A DNA stretch of 19,967 bases from an uncultured Coriobacteriaceae bacterium (GTDB taxonomy: Bacteria; Actinomycetota; Coriobacteriia; Coriobacteriales; UMGS124), in contig UQBS01000054.1 in NCBI GenBank assembly GCA_900539345.1, forward strand, positions 1 to 19,967, read 5' to 3'. Shown one piece after another: positions 7,509 through 14,699 of the stretch; the first letter of the stretch is position 1, and every line of letters starts with the position of its first letter. Both the position numbers and the translations under genes were made by a program. The notes beneath the pieces are model-generated. The model was not told where the DNA came from, did no database searches, and saw nothing but the letters and a program-made list of their open reading frames with translations.

Positions 7509-8738
7509 TTACTTCTCCCAACCGGCGCGGATGACCTCGAGCGGGCGGAGCAGCTCGACCTCGATCTCGGTGCCCTCGGGCATGCAGTTCTCCTCGAGGG
7601 GCAGGGTGTAGATGGCGTCGGTGCCGGCGATGGTCTGGGGAACGCCGCAGCTGCGGGGGATTTCGTGAGCCACAAAGCCGCCCTTGCCGTCATCAGTCAG
7701 ACGCAGGCGGAAGAGGCGCTCCATGGGCTTAGGCATCTTGACGTCGAAAGCCAGCGTGGCCTTCACGCGGGGGTACCTTACGACGGGCATGTCCCACCAC
7801 TGGGCAACCAAGCCGCGGATGAGCCAATCCATGCAGAGCCAAGCGGCGCCCACGGGGCCGGGGACGTTGACGACGGGCTTGCCGTCGATGACGGCCATGC
7901 CCACGGGACGGCCGGGCACGCAGCGCACGCCATGCTTGAAGTAGGTGCTGCGGGCCTTGAGCATCTGGGAGTTGTAGTCCTCAGAGCCCTTCGAGGAGCC
8001 GGCGTTGATGATGATAATGTCGGCCGCCTCGAGTGCACGGTCGAGGGCGGCCTCAAGGTCGGCCTGGTTGTCGGTCACGAAGGGGTAGCAGATGGCCTCG
8101 CCGCCCCACTCTTCCACCATGCCGGACACGAGCAGGCTGTTTGCCTCGAGGTTCTGGCCGCGCTTGGGGAAGCTGCCCCAGGGCACGAGCTCGCTGCCGG
8201 TGGGGACGAAGGCCACGCGCGGACGGGCGAAGACCTTGACCTGGGCATAGCCGCCCACGGCCGCTGCGGCAACGACCTCGGGGGTCAGGCGCGTGTGAGC
8301 AGGGGCGATGAGCGTGCCGGCCTTTGCGAGGGTGCCGGCGGGGTTCACGTCGAGACCGGGCTTGATGTTTTCGAGCACCTTGGGATCGAAGGTGGGCAGG
8401 CCCTGCTCGTCGAAGGTGACGTCCTCGACGGCGATGACGGCGTCGAAGATGTCGGCGAAGTCGTCGCCCGTGTCGGCGCGGGCGAAGTCCACGCCGTAGA
8501 CCCAAGCGGAGGTGTCGGGCATGCCGTTGGCGAAGTCAGCCGAACGCACGGCCACGCCGTCCATGCGGGAGGAGCGCACCACGGGCAGGTTGTACTTGAC
8601 CGTGAGATCCTCGGCCAGGACGCGGTTGCGCGCATGGGCAAGGTCGACGACCTCGACGCGCGGCGCGGGCTGCCACTCCTTGCGATACGCGGCCAGGGCC
8701 TCAGTGCGGGTGAGGGACTCGTCGTAGATGAAATCCAT
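7509..8738 (-). CDS. moeA: Divergent MoeA-type molybdopterin molybdotransferase
   Basis: A 409-residue MoeA-family protein; MoeA inserts molybdate into adenylylated molybdopterin to finish molybdenum cofactor. Visible landmarks are MDGVAVRS (canonical MDGYAxR), AVIAVEDV, ARPRVAFVPTGSEL, the MoCF-domain loop NAGSSKGSEDY and the C-terminal MoeA domain IV. Several motifs are non-canonical: FDAVIAVED lacks the usual PxGAD, and VNVPGPVGAAW replaces LPGNPVSA. It may therefore be a MoeA-like paralogue with a changed substrate. The start is ATG 8738 with GGAG 9 nt upstream; an in-frame TTG at 8753 is possible. It is the last gene of the minus-strand nitrogenase-like block, 83 bp after it. That gap contains a small CCTGC/GCAGG hairpin (8768-8782), so it may be cotranscribed or have its own promoter. 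Confidence 0.88.
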   Translation of the reverse strand: MDFIYDESLTRTEALAAYRKEWQPAPRVEVVDLAHARNRVLAEDLTVKYNLPVVRSSRMDGVAVRSADFANGMPDTSAWVYGVDFARADTGDDFADIFDAVIAVEDVTFDEQGLPTFDPKVLENIKPGLDVNPAGTLAKAGTLIAPAHTRLTPEVVAAAAVGGYAQVKVFARPRVAFVPTGSELVPWGSFPKRGQNLEANSLLVSGMVEEWGGEAICYPFVTDNQADLEAALDRALEAADIIIINAGSSKGSEDYNSQMLKARSTYFKHGVRCVPGRPVGMAVIDGKPVVNVPGPVGAAWLCMDWLIRGLVAQWWDMPVVRYPRVKATLAFDVKMPKPMERLFRLRLTDDGKGGFVAHEIPRSCGVPQTIAGTDAIYTLPLEENCMPEGTEIEVELLRPLEVIRAGWEK

Positions 8739-8821
8739 GGTGCCGGTCTCCAATCCTTGCTTGTCTGCCTGCTTGGGGCAGGTAGATTGATTACGTTACA
8801 CTTTATTTGCGTACAGGCGAA

Positions 8822-10264
8822 CTATTCTGCCTGCGTCTTTTGCACACAGCGCTCCATGATACCCCTTTGCACGTGCGAAAGGGCAGCATCGCCGGCGAGT
8901 TCTTTTGCGAGGTCGGTGTACAGCGTGCTGGAGGTTGCCTCGTGGGGCAGCATCGCGGCACTGCGGCCGGCAAAGGCGGGAATTCTCTCAAAGAGCGGGT
9001 CGCCGACCCAGGCGAACCCGGGGTTCTTGCGTACCCAGGCGATGAGCTCACGCTCGCCGACTTCGAAGAGGTTCCCAGGTTCGGCAAGCGTGGGGTCCGC
9101 GGAGAACCGCGTTGCCACGACGACCGGGGCCGAAAGGCCTGCCTGGGCTAGGGCGGCGCGCACATGCTCGCGTAGGCTGCACATGGCCACCTGCTCGCCG
9201 AGGAGCAGGATGGGGGAGGGCGCGGCATCCGCGAGCGTGGGGCCGACGGTCTCGTGGATTGCCTCGTCGGCGGACGCGCTGCATGCAGGTTTGGACATGC
9301 TTGTAGCGGCGATGTTTACGGCTTCGGCCGCGCTGGTGGTGACGTCGTGCGTGGTTTTGGGGGTGCCCATGGCGGCCTCGCCGGTAGCTGCGGTTTCGAG
9401 GGAGTCTGCAAGCTCGGCTACGCTTCTGGTCGCCTCCTGCTCCTCGTTCCACAGGCAAAGTGGTTCGCCCTGGGTCTCTCCGCTCGCCGCCTTTCGCACG
9501 AGCTCAGCGAGCACGCGTGCATCCTCGGCGCACCAAGGCCTGCCCACAACGTAGGGCACGCCGCAGCGTTGCTGCAGCTCACGTGCGGCGGCGAGGCCCG
9601 ACCAGGCAACTACGACGCTTGCGTCGGCCTGTCCGGCTGCGGCCACGTCGTCGAGCGTGTAGGAACCCGCCGTGGAGAACGCGATTTCAAGCCCGGCTTC
9701 CTGCAGCCAGCCAAGGCAGGCCTGCATGTCGGCCTCGCCCATGAAGTCCTGCGCCGTGAGTCCCAGCACGTTGACGCGAAGGGACGCTGTCTCGTCGCGA
9801 GCCGCCGTGGCCTCAGATGCGCGGGCGAAGCGGCTCACGAGGGCCTTGAACGCACGAGAGGCGCCGCGTGCGTAGGTCTCGAAACCGCAGGTCTCGATGC
9901 CCAGCGCGGGCACGCCGGCGCGTTCCTCAACATCGCAGGCGATGCCGGGCAGGTTCATGCCGGTCACGGCGGGCACGGGCGTACCGAGCAGGGCCGCGCA
10001 TGAAACGCCCAGCTCATGCACACCTTCCGCCGTCTGCTCGACGATGCGTTCCTCATCGCCCAGCACAGCCTCGAGCGTGCGCAGCTGTGCGGAGAAGGCG
10101 GTCTTGCGACGACGCGCCCAGCGAGGCTCGTCGTACTCGGTGTAGTTGCGCGTGCAGCAGCCTGCGTCCACGAGCACCACGAGGCAATCCAAGCCAAAGA
10201 GCACGCCCGCGGCGCCGGAATAGTCACCGGCGGGCGGCGGCAAAAAGAGCGACAGGCGTGCCAT
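8822..10264 (-). CDS. Nitrogenase component 1-like subunit B (NifK/NifN-like)
   Basis: A 480-residue protein of the nitrogenase component 1 superfamily (NifD/K, BchN/B, CfbD). The N-terminal domain has VDAGCC (C36-C37) where family members have the cluster-binding GPxGC loop, and further cysteines at C89, C110 and C126 that could complete a subunit-interface cluster. The middle domain has the superfamily pattern VNVLG...GWLQEAGLEIAFSTAGSYTLDDV and LQQRCGVPYVVGRPW. A low-complexity, Ala/Thr-rich segment at about 275-345 interrupts the fold before the last domain (ILLLGEQVAM, GNLFEVGERELIAW). The start ATG directly follows the stop codon of the partner gene, indicating translational coupling and a heterodimer. 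Substrate is unknown. No NifH-like ATPase is encoded in the window. Superfamily assignment is confident; the subunit label is by position only. Confidence 0.8.
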   Translation of the reverse strand: MARLSLFLPPPAGDYSGAAGVLFGLDCLVVLVDAGCCTRNYTEYDEPRWARRRKTAFSAQLRTLEAVLGDEERIVEQTAEGVHELGVSCAALLGTPVPAVTGMNLPGIACDVEERAGVPALGIETCGFETYARGASRAFKALVSRFARASEATAARDETASLRVNVLGLTAQDFMGEADMQACLGWLQEAGLEIAFSTAGSYTLDDVAAAGQADASVVVAWSGLAAARELQQRCGVPYVVGRPWCAEDARVLAELVRKAASGETQGEPLCLWNEEQEATRSVAELADSLETAATGEAAMGTPKTTHDVTTSAAEAVNIAATSMSKPACSASADEAIHETVGPTLADAAPSPILLLGEQVAMCSLREHVRAALAQAGLSAPVVVATRFSADPTLAEPGNLFEVGERELIAWVRKNPGFAWVGDPLFERIPAFAGRSAAMLPHEATSSTLYTDLAKELAGDAALSHVQRGIMERCVQKTQAE

Positions 10265-11788
10265 CTATGCGTCCCACCTTTCCGTATGCTCCATGCAGGC
10301 AGCGATGCTGTCCATGAGCTTCTCGATTCCCTCGTAGCCGAAAAGGCCCTCGTCGTGGTACATGTCGGGCGAGTGGTCGGCGCGTAGCAAAAAGGCGGCG
10401 TCGCGGCCCAGTGCCACGCAAGCGCGGGGAATCCTCAGCTCAGCCATGGCCTCAAGGCCCTGCTTGCGTACGACGACAATCTCAGGGTGTTCGCGCATGA
10501 GCTCCTCTTCGGCCTTGGTGTCGTTACCCTTTGAATGAAGCGCAAACACGGCGGCGACGTTGAAGCCAGCCTTGATGAGGGCGAGTGCCAGCGAGAACGG
10601 CATGAGCGAAGCGCAGGTGTCCACCACCACGGGCAGCTCACCCACGGCGGCCAAGGCGCGCGCGGTCGCCTCGTCTGCCAGCGCGCGTGCCCTGACCAGC
10701 AGGCTCTCGGCCGCATCGAGGCGCAGGGCTGCCGAGAGCGTGCCGTTGTACAAAGAGCTCGTGGTTTCCGCGCCCGTGGTTGTGCCCGCCGCTCGCACGC
10801 TAACGCCCGTGTCTATGGCTGCGCCCGGTGTGCCTGCGCCGGTTTCTGTGCTCGAGTCTGTATCCGCCGTGTCTTCACCTGCGCCCTCATTCGTTACATT
10901 ATCAAACAGCGGCACACTGAGGGCCAGACCGAGCATCTCGTAGCGGCGTGCGAGCTCGTCGGGGTCGTAGCAGGCGGGCCAGTATATCCAGGGGATTCCC
11001 AGGCGCTTCTCCATCATCTGGCAAGCGTTCTGCCCCAGGTGGGACACGGCGATGTTGAAGCGGCTGCGCGCCAGGGCGGAGTACTCGTCGAACGTCGAGC
11101 ACGCAACAAGCTCGCGCAGCACCGGAACACCGAGCGCCTTCAGGTATCCCCGCAGCTCACAGCTGTCGGGCACGCTCACAAAACCGCCCACGGCGTTGAC
11201 GCCGGCGTCGCGCTCCTCGGCGGGCACGGGTTCGAGCGCTGCGTAGTGGTTCGTGTGGATGTCGACGGCGACGTTGCCGCGCACGTCGGCTGCCACAGGG
11301 CTGATGCGCGACAGCAGGAAGCGCGTGCCGGGGTGCCGTGCGCTGAGCTCCTCCACAAGGGCGGCCCCGTCGGTGCCGATGAAGTCATCGATGCAGTTGA
11401 CGTAGAGCGTGATCACGCGCGGGGTGGGTTCGATGGCGTCGAGCACCTCGTCCACCGCGTCGTGCACCATACCGATGTAGTCGCCCAATGCGATGTCTGC
11501 CTGGGAGAACGTGAGGAAAGAGGCGTGGTCGGCCTCGCCGTTCTTGAGCGTGCGGATGCCTTGCCTGCGTCCGCACGACCCCGGGCACAGGTAGAGCGTG
11601 TGGCTCTCGGGGATGCGCAGGAGGGTCTTTTTCCTGCCGTTGTCGGGAATCTGGTAGCTGAGCTGGCTCATGTCGCTAACGCACCTGCCCGTGTTGACGG
11701 CTGCCTGCTGGGCGTCGCGCTCCACCTCGTCGGCAAGCGCCTGGTACGCCGCGGCCTCCTCGGAGTCGGGGAAGCAGGCAACTACCAT
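10265..11788 (-). CDS. Nitrogenase component 1-like subunit A (NifD/NifE-like)
   Basis: A 507-residue partner of subunit B. C36 (NTGRC), C68 and C72 (CPGSC) and C132 (VNCIDDFIGTD) are candidate Fe-S ligands; the last sits in the same context as the NifD/E cysteine before the GDD loop (TCxxxLIGDD). Typical component 1 motifs follow: FSQADIALGDYIGMVHDAVDEVL, VGGFVSVPDSCELRGYLKALGVPVL and FNIAVSHLGQNACQMMEKRLGIPWIYWPA. Residues 299-345 are a Thr/Ala/Gly-rich insert. The start ATG 11788 has GGAAG 5 nt upstream; the frame is open 52 codons further, but that part is not protein-like. The ATG overlaps the stop of the 70-residue ORF. With subunit B it probably forms a 2[4Fe-4S]- or P-cluster-like reductase core. 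Canonical FeMo-cofactor ligands could not be located with confidence. Confidence 0.8.
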   Translation of the reverse strand: MVVACFPDSEEAAAYQALADEVERDAQQAAVNTGRCVSDMSQLSYQIPDNGRKKTLLRIPESHTLYLCPGSCGRRQGIRTLKNGEADHASFLTFSQADIALGDYIGMVHDAVDEVLDAIEPTPRVITLYVNCIDDFIGTDGAALVEELSARHPGTRFLLSRISPVAADVRGNVAVDIHTNHYAALEPVPAEERDAGVNAVGGFVSVPDSCELRGYLKALGVPVLRELVACSTFDEYSALARSRFNIAVSHLGQNACQMMEKRLGIPWIYWPACYDPDELARRYEMLGLALSVPLFDNVTNEGAGEDTADTDSSTETGAGTPGAAIDTGVSVRAAGTTTGAETTSSLYNGTLSAALRLDAAESLLVRARALADEATARALAAVGELPVVVDTCASLMPFSLALALIKAGFNVAAVFALHSKGNDTKAEEELMREHPEIVVVRKQGLEAMAELRIPRACVALGRDAAFLLRADHSPDMYHDEGLFGYEGIEKLMDSIAACMEHTERWDA

Positions 11789-11994
11789 TCCGCTTCCGTC
11801 CCCCTGAAACCCAAAAGCGGGCGGGTCGGCCCCCAGCCTTCCCGCCCGCGTTCTATGACTGCAAGGCCTGCGTACGGCACCCATTGTATGGCGGTGCGCC
11901 TGGAGAGGTGCGCTTGTGTTGTAATCCGCACGTAGCCCAGGCAAAGGTATACGGTCTTGCCCGATTCGTCCGTTGCAAAAGGCACGTGGGCCAT
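11782..11994 (-). CDS. Possible 70-residue small ORF before subunit A
   Basis: I do not recognise this product. It overlaps the start of subunit A by 7 bases (stop TAG within ATGGTAG), which is typical of translational coupling, and third codon positions are GC-rich. It has one cysteine (VYLCLGY) and a basic, beta-rich composition; there is no signal peptide or transmembrane segment. Against it, the ATG at 11994 has no Shine-Dalgarno sequence. A -10-like TATAAC (12031-12026 on minus) would start transcripts only about 25 nt upstream. It may be a small accessory protein, a leader peptide or a chance frame. Confidence 0.4.
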   Translation of the reverse strand: MAHVPFATDESGKTVYLCLGYVRITTQAHLSRRTAIQWVPYAGLAVIERGREGWGPTRPLLGFRGTEAEW

Positions 11995-12031
11995 GCGTGG
12001 TTGTTCGTGCGGCGCTTATGCGCAGGTTATA

Positions 12032-12043
12032 GGTGCTAGCACC
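12032..12043. promoter_or_regulatory. 12-bp palindrome upstream of the nitrogenase-like operon
   Basis: GGTGCTAGCACC is a perfect 12-bp palindrome in the gap between the second CRP/FNR gene and the 70-residue ORF. It abuts a -10-like TATAAC on the minus strand, with no good -35. It could be an operator of the nitrogenase-like genes, or a short hairpin after the regulator gene. Confidence 0.4.
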
Positions 12044-12050
12044 GGCGCGT

Positions 12051-12719
12051 TTACTTCAGTACGAAGTTGTTGCGGTAGAAGTCGATCGCCCCGTCCTCGT
12101 GCAGGCTTGAGAGCTCGCGCGACAGGGCCGAGCGGTCCACGCACAGGTAATCGGCTAGCTCCTGGCGGTTGTAGGGCACCGTGAACCTGCGCGTGCCGAG
12201 TCGCTTTGCCTCGTGGTTGAGGTAGGCCATCACCTTGCCGCGGATGGTGCGGCGCAGGCGGATGTCGAGCGTCGCCATGAGTTCGGACGACAGTGCGGCC
12301 ACCGAGCGGGCGAGGTTGTCCTTGACGGCCTCGGTCCAGGCGCGCCCGCGCCCGGGCGTGGTGGGCACGTAGTCGGTGGTGAAGGTGAGCACGCGGCATT
12401 CCTCGCGGGCCACGACGTCGTAGGTGGGCACAGGCTGATCGCCGAGGGTCTTGCCACACGAGATGACCTGGCCCGGGCAGAACAGGTGCAGGATGGAGCG
12501 GTTGCCGTTCTCGTCGTACACGTAGCCGTCGGCGTAGCCTTCCACGAGGTAGGCGGCGCAGCGCCTCTCAGGGTCGGAGTCGCGGATCAGGTCGCCGGCA
12601 TCATAGGCGATATAGCGTGCGCGCAGCATGGCGAGCGCACGAGCGCGGTCGGCTTCGTCAATCCCCTCAAGCAAAGGGGTGTCCAGCGGGATGTCTCCCA
12701 CCGTCAGAATGTGTCGCAT
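12051..12719 (-). CDS. CRP/FNR-family regulator beside nitrogenase-like operon
   Basis: A 222-residue regulator with a cyclic-nucleotide-type sensor domain (about 14-118), a long dimerisation helix (about 125-153) and a winged helix-turn-helix (about 155-218). The recognition region RQELADYLCVDRSALSREL (185-203) is nearly the same as in the regulator beside hcp; the sensor halves are much less alike. Scattered cysteines C54, C81, C88 and C108 are present, without the FNR N-terminal cluster. The start ATG 12719 has a strong GGGAGGG 6 nt upstream. It is the first gene of the minus-strand block, 56 bp before the 70-residue ORF, so control of the nitrogenase-like genes is the natural guess. Its ligand (redox, NO, CO or a nucleotide) cannot be told. 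Confidence 0.88.
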   Translation of the reverse strand: MRHILTVGDIPLDTPLLEGIDEADRARALAMLRARYIAYDAGDLIRDSDPERRCAAYLVEGYADGYVYDENGNRSILHLFCPGQVISCGKTLGDQPVPTYDVVAREECRVLTFTTDYVPTTPGRGRAWTEAVKDNLARSVAALSSELMATLDIRLRRTIRGKVMAYLNHEAKRLGTRRFTVPYNRQELADYLCVDRSALSRELSSLHEDGAIDFYRNNFVLK

Positions 12720-12728
12720 GTAGTCCCT

Positions 12729-12786
12729 CCCAAAGGACGCCAAGCTCTTTTGTGCGCGATTGTACCTGTTTCGGCCCAAAGGACAA
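12729..12786 (-). promoter_or_regulatory. Promoter with 10-bp direct repeats before second CRP/FNR gene
   Basis: On the minus strand TTGTCC (12786-12781) and TACAAT (12764-12759) are separated by 16 bp, a good sigma-70-type match. CCCAAAGGAC (plus-strand reading) occurs at 12775-12784, over the -35, and again at 12729-12738, over the Shine-Dalgarno region, 46 bp apart. The repeats could be binding sites for autoregulation. Confidence 0.5.
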
Positions 12787-13257
12787 AATCGAGCGGTCAA
12801 AAACGGACGCTGGGTGCCCAGCCGGGGCAATTTTGCTCGGGGCGGGCCGTCTCGGACGCTGCGCTATCCGCCCTGTTGTGCGTGACTGCATTTGAGCAAT
12901 CGGGGGTCTGCTGTGGGCGCTGGGTATCCACTTTGCGGTGCGCGACGGTGGCCGGTTGGGCGGGGAACCTGTCGCGCCCGGGCGGACAGGCGACCTGCCG
13001 GCGCCTGGGCGGGTGGGAGCCTGCCTCGAGTGCCGGTCGATGCCGCGTGTTTTACGGTGTGGTTCGGGCAGGGCCGTGCGTATTTCGCGGCATGGCTCGC
13101 GAGGGCATGCATCGGCCTTCTTTCGTGGTATTCCATCCATGGCTGTCTCAAAAACCTGCCAGCCGATGCCTGCGGGACAATGCTGCGCGTGTCTCGCAGC
13201 GCTTCATCGAATGTTTTATCTGGTAGACGTGATGTATTGAGAGCAAAGGAGTGCTCT
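12787..13257. other. Intergenic stretch before the M42 peptidase gene
   Basis: These bases separate the divergent CRP/FNR and peptidase genes. Open frames run through both strands, but none shows a ribosome site, a family motif or coherent codon use. The peptidase frame itself is open through this stretch and was not used. I find no convincing promoter, RNA gene or repeat. Confidence 0.4.
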
Positions 13258-14277
13258 GTGGAACCGATTGTCGACTATATCTGCTCGCAGTTGAAGGAAC
13301 TCACGGCCATCCCGAGCCCCTCGGGCTTCACCAAGCAAGCAACGGCGTACGTATGCGCAACGCTGGAGGGCATGGGTTACGAGCCGCAGCTCTCGCGCAA
13401 GGGCAACGTGATGGTTGAGCTGGGCGGACAGGGAAGCCCTCTCGTGCTTGCCGCGCACGTTGACACGCTCGGCGCCATGGTGCGCTCGGTGAAGAAGACC
13501 GGCAGGCTTCGCCCCACCACGCTCGGCGGGCACCAGTGGAGCACGGCTGACGGCGAGAACTGCACGGTCCACACGCGCGACGGGCGCGTCTACACGGGCG
13601 TCGTGCTCAACAAGGAACCCTCGGCGCACGTGGCCGACAAGAAGACGGAGATCGTCGAGGAGAACATGGAGATCCTGCTCGATGAGAACGTTTCTACCAA
13701 GGAGGAGACGCTTGCGCTCGGCGTGCAGCCCGGCGACATCATCGCGCTCGACCCGCGCACCGTCGTATCTGAGAGCGGCTACATCAAGAGCCGCTTCCTT
13801 GATGACAAGCTCTCCGCCGCCATCCTGCTCGGCCTGGCCAAAGCCGTGCGCGACGAGGGCCTCGTGCTCAACCGTAAGGTGAGCCTGCTTTTCACCGTGT
13901 ATGAGGAGGTGGGCCACGGCGGCAGCTTTGTGCCGGCCGACACCGAGGAGATGATTTCGGTGGACATGGGCTGCGTGGGAGACGACCTGGGATGCACCGA
14001 GCGCATGGTGTCCATCTGCGCCAAGGACTCCGGCGGTCCCTACAACTACGAGGTCGTAAGTGAGCTGGCGGATCTCGCTCGCGAGCTTGGCCTCGACTAC
14101 GCCATCGACGTCTACCCGCACTACGGCTCGGACGTGGAGGCCACCCTGCGTGCCGGTTTCGACATCCGCCACGGCCTCATCGGCCCGGGCGTCTACGCCT
14201 CCCACAACTACGAGCGCTCCCACACCGACGGCGTGCGCAACACCTACGACCTGCTCCGCGCCTACGTGACGCGATAG
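13258..14277 (+). CDS. M42-family metallopeptidase (glutamyl aminopeptidase-like)
   Basis: A 339-residue cytoplasmic metalloaminopeptidase of the M42 family, large oligomeric enzymes that trim peptides. Two-metal-site residues are visible: H67 and D69 (AAHVDTLG), D182 (SRFLDDKLSA), E216/E217 (VYEEVGHGG), D236 (SVDMGC), and a C-terminal His in ASHNYERSH (H316 or H321). The segment GYIKSRFLDDK is diagnostic of M42 as opposed to M20. The start is GTG 13258 with AAGGAG at 13246-13251; the longer open frame upstream lacks a ribosome site. The length is normal. It is monocistronic, with a terminator-like hairpin after it. Substrate preference cannot be read from the sequence. Confidence 0.92.
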   Translation: MEPIVDYICSQLKELTAIPSPSGFTKQATAYVCATLEGMGYEPQLSRKGNVMVELGGQGSPLVLAAHVDTLGAMVRSVKKTGRLRPTTLGGHQWSTADGENCTVHTRDGRVYTGVVLNKEPSAHVADKKTEIVEENMEILLDENVSTKEETLALGVQPGDIIALDPRTVVSESGYIKSRFLDDKLSAAILLGLAKAVRDEGLVLNRKVSLLFTVYEEVGHGGSFVPADTEEMISVDMGCVGDDLGCTERMVSICAKDSGGPYNYEVVSELADLARELGLDYAIDVYPHYGSDVEATLRAGFDIRHGLIGPGVYASHNYERSHTDGVRNTYDLLRAYVTR

Positions 14278-14288
14278 GGGACGCTCGG

Positions 14289-14321
14289 GAGCCGCCTGAC
14301 GTGCTGGCGCGTGGCTCTTTT
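14289..14321 (+). terminator. Terminator after the M42 peptidase gene
   Basis: GAGCC (14289-14293) pairs with GGCTC (14313-14317), followed by TTTT; an inner GCC/GGC pair extends the stem. It is short but directly downstream of the stop codon. Confidence 0.5.
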
Positions 14322-14332
14322 GGCAGAGAATT

Positions 14333-14617
14333 GAGTTTCGGAGTAGTTTAGAGGTCCCCATTGGCAATGAAACGAGTTTCGGAGTAGTGAAATTGCCGGC
14401 GTTCTGCCTGGAGACCGGGTTTTGAGGCTGTTTTAAACGGAAAAGCCCTTGGTTTCAGGCTTTGGCCTGGTCCTGCATCGTTGTTTTGAACATATTGATA
14501 TGGCCACCTCTACTCCGAAACTCAATTTACTGCCAACGGGGTTGCGGCGACTACTCCGAAACTCGTTTGGCTGCCAGTCGGTCGGGAAAAACTACTCCGA
14601 AACTCGTTCTGCTGCTA
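14333..14617. repeat. Two opposed groups of 27-bp repeats at 41-bp period
   Basis: The core ACTACTCCGAAACTC occurs on the plus strand at 14510 (first base changed), 14550 and 14591, and on the minus strand at 14388-14374 and 14347-14333. In each group copies are exactly 41 bp apart. Each core is followed by a less conserved 12 bp ending mostly in TGCCA, giving a 27-bp repeat and a 14-bp unique spacer. The two groups point toward each other across about 120 bp of unique DNA. This fills most of the gap between the M42 and gntR genes and ends just upstream of the gntR promoter. Confidence 0.9.
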
Positions 14618-14621
14618 AAAC

Positions 14622-14664
14622 TGTTCTATCTGTACTAGAACAACTAGAACAACCGTGGTACACT
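14622..14664 (+). promoter_or_regulatory. gntR promoter with inverted-repeat operator
   Basis: TGTTCTA (14622-14628) and TAGAACA (14636-14642) form a perfect inverted repeat with a 7-nt gap, and CTAGAACAA is tandemly duplicated at 14635-14643 and 14644-14652. A -10-like TACACT with upstream TG (14659-14664) sits 17 bp after TAGAAC (14636-14641), a weak -35. The operator would cover the -35, as expected for autorepression by a GntR protein. Confidence 0.6.
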
Positions 14665-14699
14665 GACAGTCAAAGAGAAGGCGATGCAGAGGAGGGCAC

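Noticed and set aside
8739..8821. Molybdenum cofactor riboswitch before moeA
   Set aside because: The gap is only 83 bp with one small hairpin, too short and simple for the known Moco riboswitch.
7374..9554. Long plus-strand frame (726 codons)
   Set aside because: It lies antisense to moeA and subunit B, which have clear family motifs. The translation is a high-GC shadow with no motif or ribosome site.
10535..11935. Long plus-strand frame (466 codons)
   Set aside because: Antisense to subunit A and without protein-like features; a GC-driven shadow.
11789..11944. 52-codon N-terminal extension of subunit A
   Set aside because: Composition is Arg/His/Pro-rich and not family-like, and the ATG at 11788 has a good ribosome site. 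A frameshift joining it to the 70-residue ORF was considered, but neither part resembles a component 1 N-terminus.
13216..14367. Long minus-strand frame (383 codons)
   Set aside because: Antisense to the M42 peptidase, whose metal-binding motifs are intact.
14333..14617. CRISPR-like array
   Set aside because: Repeats of 27 bp with only 14-bp spacers, in two opposite orientations and without cas genes, do not fit a CRISPR array.
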